10,642 bases of DNA from assembly GCA_002409725.1 (NCBI GenBank), contig DHOI01000136.1:1-10642 (forward strand), given 5' to 3'. Positions 5,670-10,642 of this stretch are shown piece by piece (position 1 is the stretch's first letter; each line of letters starts with the position of its first letter). The translations under genes were made by a program, and so were the position numbers. Below the pieces are notes generated by a model. The model made no database searches and had not been told where the DNA came from. It saw only the letters and a program-made list of their open reading frames with translations. The stretch comes from Christensenella sp. UBA5394. GTDB taxonomy: Bacteria > Bacillota > Clostridia > Christensenellales > CAG-138.

Positions 5670-6709
5670 GAAGCGCCGCTTTTGCGGCCCGCGGCCGCGC
5701 CTAAGAGCAGCACAGCGCTCACGCCGACCAAAGAGATGCCGGCCGTCAGCGCAGCCGAAAGGGCGTTCTCTTTTAACGCTTGTGGCGAGAGGGAGGAGAA
5801 GACCGTTTGCGCATCCGGCAAAAACAGTGGCGTAAGCAGATACGCCAAAAGGCCCGCCAAACACCCTTGCAGGAGCTTGCGCCAAAGATAGCGCCCGGCC
5901 CGTAAGCTGGCGACCGTTAAGGACTGCGCCAATATGCACACCCCGCCAAAGCTGAAAAAGAAAGCAGCCAACCCTGCCGTTTGCCTAAGGCTCAGGCCGG
6001 CTGCGGCCAGCGCCCGGCAGCCCTGCACCATTTCCAGCATGCCGGAAAGCAGGATGGCGGGTAATTCGGTCGATTGGCCGAACTTTGCAAATAACGCGGC
6101 AAACGGGGCCGTTAGCAGGGTGAAGAGGCCGATTTCTTCCAGCACGGCCTGAAAGGCCATGAAAACCATGATCGCGCCGCCTACGGTAAAGAGGGCCGTC
6201 ACCCCGGAGCCAAGCGCCTCGCCCAGCAGGCGTAAAAAGGAGGCCGATTCCTCCGGCATGGCGGGCGCGGGGGCTTCTGTCGCCTTATCCTTAGCAAGCA
6301 GCAGGAAGGCCCCGGCGGCTAGGAACTGCGCCAGCAGGATAGGCCAGGCGAGGGCGGGGCGGCCCAGCATGCCGGAGGCGAAGCTGCCGCAGATAAACAT
6401 GGGGCTCACCGCGTTGAGGGCGGCGGCGGTATCCGTCACATCCCCGCCGGCCTGGCCCGAGAGCCGCGCGCCCGCGGGCGCGCCGGAGACCATGCTCAGG
6501 CCATAAAGGGCCAGGCGGCCTCGGCCCGTGATCGCGCCGCAATGCTGCATGATATGGGCGCAAACGAAAAAGGGCAGAAGCGCGGGAAAGACATGATCCC
6601 GCCAAAGATAAAAGCCCTCGCGGGCCGCAGAGAGGGCTTGAGCGCTATAGAGCGCCAGCAGCAGGCAGCACAGGCCGCAGAGGGCAAAGATCAATATGGG
6701 TTTACGCAT
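5666..6709 (-). CDS. ylbJ: Sporulation integral membrane protein YlbJ-like
   Basis: The 347-residue protein is very hydrophobic, with probable membrane segments near residues 5-24, 40-58, 102-115, 120-138, 168-190, 195-210, 244-265, 275-297 and 318-340. Its N-terminal half shows the YlbJ hallmark GFYLWRDHVFPALLPFFV (32-49), then SGAPAGARL (75-83) and AVSPMFICGSFASGMLG (100-116). The second half has LSGMLEMVQGCRALA (221-235). In Bacillus subtilis ylbJ is a sigma-E-controlled gene needed for proper spore formation; the molecular activity is unknown. This copy is shorter than the roughly 400 residues I expect and has diverged. ATG 6709 is chosen because GGAGG lies 5 bases upstream; a TTG at 6721 overlaps that site. 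It follows tmcAL by 60 bases on the same strand and is probably co-transcribed. I could not find a convincing sigma-E promoter in the gap. Confidence 0.8.
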   Translation of the reverse strand: MRKPILIFALCGLCCLLLALYSAQALSAAREGFYLWRDHVFPALLPFFVCAHIMQHCGAITGRGRLALYGLSMVSGAPAGARLSGQAGGDVTDTAAALNAVSPMFICGSFASGMLGRPALAWPILLAQFLAAGAFLLLAKDKATEAPAPAMPEESASFLRLLGEALGSGVTALFTVGGAIMVFMAFQAVLEEIGLFTLLTAPFAALFAKFGQSTELPAILLSGMLEMVQGCRALAAAGLSLRQTAGLAAFFFSFGGVCILAQSLTVASLRAGRYLWRKLLQGCLAGLLAYLLTPLFLPDAQTVFSSLSPQALKENALSAALTAGISLVGVSAVLLLGAAAGRKSGAS

Positions 6710-6714
6710 GGCCG

Positions 6715-6719
6715 CCTCC
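6715..6719 (-). promoter_or_regulatory. Ribosome binding site of ylbJ
   Basis: On the minus strand, GGAGG is 5 bases before ATG 6709. It decides against the longer TTG start at 6721, which would share bases with this site. Confidence 0.75.
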
Positions 6720-6769
6720 AATATAGGGATAGTTCTATATCTTTATCCTTATGCTGGGCGCGGCGCGTT

Positions 6770-7963
6770 TCAGTCTACAATCAGCAGCGGCTCGCCAAAA
6801 TCAAAGGGCGCAGCCTGCGGGGTTTGCGTGGCAAGGCAGGCGATCTCGGCTGCGCGCATATCCGCCTCGAACAGGCGGCTCTGGGCCGGGCTGAGCCGGG
6901 CCGCGTCCGCAAATCTGCTTACCACGGGCACAACGGCGCATTGGTTGAGACGGCTCAAAAGGGGCAGAGCCTCCTGCCGGACGCCCAGCACGCGCAGGTA
7001 ATCGCCTTGTGGGGTAGCCTGAAGGTCCGCCCCGGTGATGCCCAATAGGGCGCAGAGGCAGGCCCGCTTGAGCCGGGCCATAGGGTAGCGCCGGGTCTTG
7101 ACCAGGGCCAGCAGTTCATCCACGGTGGCCGCCTGGCGGCAGGCGCGGTAGAGGGGATTTTCCAGTCCCTCCCGCACCTCGCCCAGGGCTGCCAATTCAT
7201 CCTTGGAGAGGCGGCGCAGGGCATAGAGGATGGCCTGGGAAAGGCTTCCGAATTCGCGCAGGCCGCCGCTTTGGACCAGGTTCTGGATATCCGTGCGGGC
7301 GGTTGCGGCCAGGTAAGGGGCCAGGGATTCCCAATCCCCGGCGCGGATACCGTTTCGCAGGGCCGTGGCGCTGGCATGCGCGGCAGCCAAGCCACCCTCG
7401 TCGTGCCCCGCGCCTTGGCGGGTTAGGGCGATGGGCTCCATAGGCGAACCGAGCGCCTCGAGCGCGCGCATGTATTCAAGGCCCAGGATATCGTTGGGGC
7501 CCGCGGGCAACGTGGGCAGAGCCGCTCGCAGGGCCGAGCCGTAGGCGGCGGGATAGCTTTGGCCTGCTTGTAAAGCCTCGCGCAGGGCCGTGGCCCGCGC
7601 CGGCCCTTCTTCCGCGGTCAGGGCGGCGCTAAGCAGACCCATATCGCCGCTTTCGCTGCCAAAGCAGAGGGCGTCCACCAGGCCGCACTTGTGCAGTAGG
7701 CCCACGGCCCCCCTGGCAAAGCCGGCCGCGCTGGTGAGGGAATAGGGAGCGGGGAGGGAAAGCACCAGGTCGGCCCCGTTTTCCAGGGCCCATTTGGCCC
7801 GCAGCTTTTTGGGGAACATAGCCGGTTCCCCCCGCTGCACGAAATCCCCGCTCATGATGGCCAGGGCATAGTCCGCCCGTGCGAGGGCCTTAGCCCGGGC
7901 TAGGTGGTAAGCGTGGCCGCTGTGGAAGGGATTGTATTCGGCGATAACGCCCACGACGCGCAT
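6770..7963 (-). CDS. tmcAL: tRNA(Met) cytidine acetate ligase (TmcAL, YlbM)
   Basis: The 397-residue protein matches TmcAL, which activates acetate with ATP to acetyl-adenylate and acetylates the wobble cytidine (C34) of elongator tRNA-Met, helping reading of AUG. Motifs are the nucleotidyltransferase start GVIAEYNPFHSGHAYHL (5-21) with HSGH, IMSGDFVQRGEPA (36-48), the ADLVLSLPAPYSLTSAAGFA stretch (64-83), LCFGSESGD (99-107), GPNDILGLEYMRAL (155-168) and HASATALRNGI (196-206). Length is normal. ATG 7963 is preferred because a GGAGGT lies 8 bases upstream and the family begins exactly at MRVVGVIAEYNPFH. In-frame codons back to 8023 would run through the promoter. It is divergent from pta and leads into ylbJ. 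An older annotation is 'nucleotidyltransferase'. Confidence 0.93.
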   Translation of the reverse strand: MRVVGVIAEYNPFHSGHAYHLARAKALARADYALAIMSGDFVQRGEPAMFPKKLRAKWALENGADLVLSLPAPYSLTSAAGFARGAVGLLHKCGLVDALCFGSESGDMGLLSAALTAEEGPARATALREALQAGQSYPAAYGSALRAALPTLPAGPNDILGLEYMRALEALGSPMEPIALTRQGAGHDEGGLAAAHASATALRNGIRAGDWESLAPYLAATARTDIQNLVQSGGLREFGSLSQAILYALRRLSKDELAALGEVREGLENPLYRACRQAATVDELLALVKTRRYPMARLKRACLCALLGITGADLQATPQGDYLRVLGVRQEALPLLSRLNQCAVVPVVSRFADAARLSPAQSRLFEADMRAAEIACLATQTPQAAPFDFGEPLLIVD

Positions 7964-7971
7964 GCAGGGAG

Positions 7972-7977
7972 ACCTCC
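7972..7977 (-). promoter_or_regulatory. Ribosome binding site of tmcAL
   Basis: GGAGGT on the minus strand, 8 bases before ATG 7963. It fixes the tmcAL start. Confidence 0.75.
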
Positions 7978-7993
7978 GCTCTGTTTTGCCACG

Positions 7994-8023
7994 AGTATAC
8001 CACACGACAGGGAGATTGATCAA
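7994..8023 (-). promoter_or_regulatory. Probable sigma-A promoter of tmcAL-ylbJ
   Basis: On the minus strand the -35 box is TTGATC (8018-8023, 4 of 6 consensus bases), the spacer is 18 bases, and the -10 box is TATACT (7994-7999, 5 of 6) preceded by TGG, an extended -10. The start of transcription would fall near 7987, giving a leader of about 25 bases with GGAGGT in it. The -35 box lies inside the palindrome TTGATCAA (8016-8023). Confidence 0.65.
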
Positions 8024-8052
8024 AAATTATCCGGCGAAAAGCGCGGAAAAGG

Positions 8053-8081
8053 ATGAAAAGGCAAAGCGGCTGTGCTATAAT
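8053..8081 (+). promoter_or_regulatory. Probable sigma-A promoter of pta-ackA
   Basis: The -10 box is a perfect TATAAT (8076-8081) with an extended TGC in front (8073-8075). The -35 candidate is ATGAAA (8053-8058, 4 of 6) with a 17-base spacer. Transcription would start near 8088, leaving a leader of about 80 bases. The -10 box is half of a 12-base palindrome, TATAATATTATA (8076-8087). Confidence 0.7.
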
Positions 8082-8089
8082 ATTATAGT

Positions 8090-8128
8090 TATGTTGGCGC
8101 TCCCGGGAGCGCATAACATACTTTTTTT
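8090..8128 (+). promoter_or_regulatory. Terminator-like hairpin in the pta leader (candidate attenuator or operator)
   Basis: TATGTT (8090-8095) pairs with AACATA (8115-8120). Inside it is the perfect 16-base palindrome GCGCTCCCGGGAGCGC (8097-8112), which folds as a 6-bp stem on a CCGG loop. The small internal loop is one base (G8096) against two (8113-8114). One C and then seven T (8122-8128) follow, the form of an intrinsic terminator on the plus strand. The dyad begins about two bases after the predicted pta transcription start, so it could instead be a repressor site. No upstream plus-strand gene needs a terminator here. Confidence 0.7.
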
Positions 8129-8154
8129 GAGCAATTCATTTTTTTGCGCAAGCG

Positions 8155-8161
8155 AAAGGAG
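8155..8161 (+). promoter_or_regulatory. Ribosome binding site of pta
   Basis: AAAGGAG lies 6 bases before ATG 8168. It decides the start against the in-frame TTG at 8144, which stands in the T-rich leader without a site. Confidence 0.85.
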
Positions 8162-8167
8162 TTACCA

Positions 8168-9166
8168 ATGTCCGTCATCGAGAGCATCCGCGAAAAGGCC
8201 AAGACGAATGTGAAGCACATCGTCCTGCCCGAGGGCAGCGAGGAACGCACCGTGCAGGCCGCGGCGAAGATCACACAGGAGGGCTTCGCTAAGATCACCC
8301 TGGTGGGCGATCCCCATGAGATCCAGGCCGTAGCTGCTAAATTCGGCGTGAGCCTTACAGGCGTCGCCATCGTCGACCCCGCCGCTTCCCCCGATTATCC
8401 GCGCTATTGCGAGGCTTTTGCCCAAATGCGCGCCAAGAAGGGCGTTACCTTGGAGCAAGCGCAAAAGACGATGCTGGATCCGCTCTTTTTCGCAGCCATG
8501 ATGGTTTACGATAATAAGGCCGACGGTTTCGTTTCCGGCGCGATCAACACCACAGGCAATACCCTTCGGCCCGGCTTGCAAATCATCAAAACCGCGCCCG
8601 GTGTCTCCACCGTTTCCAGCTGCTTCATTATGGAAGTGCCGGATAAGAGCTATGGCGAAGGCGGCATCCTCATATTTGCGGATTGCGCCGTGAACATTGA
8701 GCCCACGGCCCAGCAGCTGGCGGATATCGCCATTGCCTCCGCCAAAACCGGCAAGGCACTCTGCGGGCTCGACCCCAAGGTGGCCATGTTATCCTTCTCC
8801 ACCAAGGGCAGCGCCAAGCACGAGAATGTGGACAAGGTATCCGAGGCCACGCGCCTGGTCAAAGAGCTGGCCCCGGAGCTGAATGTGGACGGCGAATTGC
8901 AGGCGGATGCGGCCTTGGTCGAAAAGGTGGGCCGGCTCAAATCCCCGGGCAGTTCCGTGGCTGGGCACGCCAACGTGCTGGTTTTCCCGGATCTGCAAGC
9001 CGGCAACATCGGCTATAAGCTGGTGCAACGTCTAGCCGGCGCCGAGGCCGTGGGACCCGTTTGCCAGGGTTTTGCCAAGCCCATCAACGACCTGTCGCGC
9101 GGCTGCAGCGTGGAGGATATCGTATCCCTGGTGGCGGTCACGGCCGTACAGGCGCAAAACCTCTAG
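8168..9166 (+). CDS. pta: Phosphate acetyltransferase (short, single-domain form)
   Basis: The 332-residue enzyme interconverts acetyl-CoA plus phosphate with acetyl phosphate plus CoA in the cytosol. It shows [18 protein letters not shown] (18-35), [36 protein letters not shown] (118-153), [18 protein letters not shown] (174-191), the STKGSAKHE stretch (211-219), [59 protein letters not shown] and [15 protein letters not shown] (305-319), all classic for the PTA_PTB family; the INDLSRG signature favours acetyl over butyryl transfer. The N-terminal regulatory P-loop and DRTGG domains of the long E. coli-type Pta are absent, as usual in Bacillota. It leads ackA by 48 bases, so the two are almost certainly one operon. 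Regulation may act through the leader hairpin upstream. Confidence 0.96.
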   Translation: MSVIESIREKAKTNVKHIVLPEGSEERTVQAAAKITQEGFAKITLVGDPHEIQAVAAKFGVSLTGVAIVDPAASPDYPRYCEAFAQMRAKKGVTLEQAQKTMLDPLFFAAMMVYDNKADGFVSGAINTTGNTLRPGLQIIKTAPGVSTVSSCFIMEVPDKSYGEGGILIFADCAVNIEPTAQQLADIAIASAKTGKALCGLDPKVAMLSFSTKGSAKHENVDKVSEATRLVKELAPELNVDGELQADAALVEKVGRLKSPGSSVAGHANVLVFPDLQAGNIGYKLVQRLAGAEAVGPVCQGFAKPINDLSRGCSVEDIVSLVAVTAVQAQNL

Positions 9167-9214
9167 AACAAAACCATTTGCATAAGGCGAAATACATAGG
9201 AGGATATTTTTTTC

Positions 9215-10417
9215 ATGAAAGTATTGGTCATCAACGCGGGCAGTTCTTCTCTCAAATATCAGCTGATCGACACAGAAAGCAGCGATATCATCGCCAAGGG
9301 TATCTGTGAGCGCATCGGCATGGGCGGTTCCAAGCTGACCTACAAGCCCACGGGCAAGGCCGCCTACGAAGTTGAAAAGGACATGAAGGATCATACCGCG
9401 GCCATTCAGATGGTTCTGGATGCGCTGGCGGATAAGGAGATGGGCGTAGTCGGCAGCATGGCCGAGATCGACGCCGTGGGCCACCGCATCCTGCACGGCG
9501 GCATGAAGTTCACCAGCTCCTGCCTCATCGACGACGCCTGTATGAGCGCTATCGAGGCATGCATCCCCCTGGGACCACTGCACAACCCCGCCAATCTCAT
9601 GGGAATACGCGCCTGCCAAACCATCATGCCCAACACCCCCATGGTGGCAGTATTCGATACGGCCTTCCATCAGACCATGCCCCCGGAGGCCTATATGTAC
9701 GCCCTGCCCCCCGAGGCGTTTGAAAAGCACATGGTGCGGCGCTATGGCTTCCATGGCACCAGCCACTTCTATGTATCGCAGCGGGCCATTGCCAAGCTCG
9801 ATATGCCCGCCGCCGAGACCCGCATCATCACCTGCCACCTGGGCAACGGCTCCAGCATCGCGGCTGTGAAGGGCGGCAAGTGCATCGATACCTCCATGGG
9901 CCTCACCCCTCTCGAGGGCGTGCCCATGGGCACCCGCTGCGGCGACATGGATCCGGCAATCGTCCCCTTCTTAATGGAGAAGCTGGGCCTCGATGCACCC
10001 AGCATGAGCACCTATATGAATAAGAAGAGCGGCATGCTGGGCATGTCGGGCGTTTCCAGCGATTTCCGCGACCTGGCCGCGGCTGCGGCCCAGGGCAACG
10101 AGCGGGCGGAGCTGGCCCTCAGAACCTTCTCCTATAAGGTCAAAAAATACATCGGCTCCTATGCGGCGGCTCTGGGCGGGGTGGACGCCATCGTATTTAC
10201 CGCGGGCGTGGGCGAAAACGACCGCGATGTGCGCGCGCGCATCCTCACGGGCCTCGAATACCTGGGCGTGGATGTGGATTTCGATTACAACGGAACCTGC
10301 CCGCGTGGCCAGGAAGTGGAGATCAGCAAGCCCGAGAGCAAGGTAAAGGTGTTCGTGATCCCTACGGACGAAGAAATGGTCATTGCCAAGGATACGGCCA
10401 GGCTTGCCGCCAAATAA
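9215..10417 (+). CDS. ackA: Acetate kinase
   Basis: The 400-residue enzyme converts acetyl phosphate and ADP to acetate and ATP, the energy-yielding end of acetate fermentation. All expected sites are present: N7 in NAGSSSLKYQL, R91 in VGHRILHGG, D148 in FDTAFHQTMP, H180 in RRYGFHGTSH, the phosphate loop CHLGNGSS (207-214), R241 in GVPMGTRCGD, the adenosine-binding FTAGVGEND (328-336), and the C-terminal PTDEEMVIA (383-391). Several of these share numbering with the well-studied Methanosarcina thermophila enzyme, so the protein looks fully active. AGGAGG at 9198-9203 stands 11 bases before ATG 9215. No promoter is evident in the 48-base gap after pta. The gene ends with two tandem TAA stops (10415-10420). 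Confidence 0.97.
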   Translation: MKVLVINAGSSSLKYQLIDTESSDIIAKGICERIGMGGSKLTYKPTGKAAYEVEKDMKDHTAAIQMVLDALADKEMGVVGSMAEIDAVGHRILHGGMKFTSSCLIDDACMSAIEACIPLGPLHNPANLMGIRACQTIMPNTPMVAVFDTAFHQTMPPEAYMYALPPEAFEKHMVRRYGFHGTSHFYVSQRAIAKLDMPAAETRIITCHLGNGSSIAAVKGGKCIDTSMGLTPLEGVPMGTRCGDMDPAIVPFLMEKLGLDAPSMSTYMNKKSGMLGMSGVSSDFRDLAAAAAQGNERAELALRTFSYKVKKYIGSYAAALGGVDAIVFTAGVGENDRDVRARILTGLEYLGVDVDFDYNGTCPRGQEVEISKPESKVKVFVIPTDEEMVIAKDTARLAAK

Positions 10418-10463
10418 TAAGACAAAAGCTTGCTTGCGGGGCGCAGGGGTTGGAAATTTCGTA

Positions 10464-10492
10464 TTGACAAAACCCCGCCCTGCATATAAAAT
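10464..10492 (+). promoter_or_regulatory. Strong sigma-A promoter before the DUF177-like gene
   Basis: A perfect -35 box TTGACA (10464-10469), a 17-base spacer and TAAAAT (10487-10492, 5 of 6) form a near-consensus promoter 47 bases downstream of the ackA stop. Transcription would start near 10499. It suggests that the next operon (DUF177-like, probably rpmF) is expressed independently of pta-ackA, as fits a ribosomal protein gene. Confidence 0.82.
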
Positions 10493-10523
10493 GAACGATG
10501 TCGGATTTTTCGAGGTGCCCCGG

Positions 10524-10642
10524 ATGAAATTCTCCATTGCCGCGCAACTGCGCCAGATCGGCCTTGTAGGCAGCTATGTTGCGGATGAGGCGTTGCCGCC
10601 CCAAACATACATGGGCAGTGAGATAACCTTTGCCGCCCCTCT
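10524..10642 (+). CDS. DUF177/YceD-like protein, N-terminal part (partial, runs off the end)
   Basis: The open frame starts at ATG 10524 with GAGG at 10512-10515, 8 bases upstream, and continues past the last base. The 39 visible residues (MKFSIAAQLRQIGLVGSYVADEALPPQTYMGSEITFAAP) fit the start of DUF177 proteins (YceD, YlbN): a first strand, a Leu-rich turn, then a '-G-x-E-I-x-F-x-x-P' strand. DUF177 genes usually precede rpmF (ribosomal protein L32), and in Clostridia they often follow pta-ackA, which supports the call. The family's later cysteine pair is outside the window. An in-frame ATG at 10491 lies inside the -10 box of the promoter and so cannot be the start if that promoter is used. 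Confidence 0.62.
   Translation, partial: MKFSIAAQLRQIGLVGSYVADEALPPQTYMGSEITFAAP

Noticed and set aside
5675..5698. GC-rich inverted repeats (GCCGC TTTT GCGGC and GCGGCC CGC GGCCGC) as a shared terminator for the convergent genes.
   Set aside because: No T tract follows on either strand and the bases code for the end of YlbJ. The symmetry is likely from GC-rich alanine/glycine codons.
5691..5698. GCGGCCGC palindrome as a regulatory site.
   Set aside because: An eight-base GC palindrome inside ylbJ coding sequence is expected by chance in GC-rich DNA.
5139..5939. Open frame of 266 codons on the minus strand across the radical SAM gene and the end of ylbJ.
   Set aside because: It overlaps the 3' ends of two supported genes in another frame and shows no family motif. 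Treated as a shadow frame.
6721..6740. ATATAG/CTATAT inverted pair between tmcAL and ylbJ as a terminator.
   Set aside because: A six-pair all-weak stem with no T tract on the minus strand. It would not stop transcription.
9032..9838. Long open frame on the minus strand (268 codons) opposite pta and ackA.
   Set aside because: It lies wholly opposite two well-supported genes, has no ribosome binding site I can see, and no recognisable protein motif. Long antisense frames are common in GC-rich coding DNA.
10446..10476. GGGGTT and AACCCC pair as a terminator for ackA.
   Set aside because: Only six base pairs around a 19-base loop, no T tract after it, and it overlaps the -35 box of the next promoter.
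9971..10537. Minus-strand open frame of 188 codons covering the ackA end and the following gap.
   Set aside because: Most of it is antisense to ackA and it crosses the strong plus-strand promoter. No supporting signal was seen.

Overview
The window looks like a chromosomal housekeeping segment from a GC-rich member of the Bacillota, most likely class Clostridia and probably a spore former. The grounds are Gram-positive-type ribosome binding sites (AAGGAG, GGAGG), a YlbJ-type sporulation membrane protein, a stand-alone NnrD directly behind acpS, a gene set that mirrors the Bacillus ylbH-ylbI-ylbJ-ylbM-ylbN-rpmF neighbourhood, and a pta-ackA acetate pathway. No mobile element, CRISPR array, tRNA, rRNA or phage gene is visible. 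The species cannot be named from this sequence.

Layout, left to right. (1) Bases 1-2671, plus strand: a tightly overlapping operon made of the tail of acpS, nnrD (NAD(P)HX dehydratase), an amidohydrolase of unknown substrate, and 5-formyltetrahydrofolate cyclo-ligase. (2) Bases 2804-4679, plus strand: rsmD, coaD and a coiled-coil protein joined by ATGA stop/start overlaps, closed by an intrinsic terminator at 4707-4747. The coiled-coil protein carries a striking Pro/Ala plus acidic C-terminal tail. (3) Bases 4764-5669, plus strand: a radical SAM protein of the SplB-like family, whose ribosome binding site sits directly on the terminator's T tract. (4) Bases 5666-7963, minus strand: tmcAL (ylbM) followed by ylbJ. 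The ylbJ stop codon shares a TTAA with the stop codon of the radical SAM gene. (5) Bases 7964-8167: a divergent control region with a promoter for each direction and a terminator-like hairpin in the pta leader. (6) Bases 8168-10417, plus strand: pta and ackA. (7) Bases 10418-10642: a near-consensus promoter and the first 39 codons of a DUF177/YceD-like gene, usually followed by rpmF, which would lie outside the window.

How the genes fit together. Pta and AckA convert acetyl-CoA to acetate and ATP. The divergent neighbour TmcAL consumes acetate and ATP to acetylate elongator tRNA-Met. RsmD, TmcAL and the expected L32 gene concern the ribosome and translation, while AcpS and CoaD concern the coenzyme A/phosphopantetheine economy. 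NnrD and the cyclo-ligase both repair or recycle damaged or dead-end cofactors, which gives a weak hint about the unknown amidohydrolase between them.

No clearly new system was found. The points most worth a second look are the hairpin in the pta leader, the acidic tail of the coiled-coil protein, the terminator abutting the radical SAM gene, and the unassigned amidohydrolase. Several start codons were moved from the longest reading frame to a shorter one because a good ribosome binding site decides the matter.
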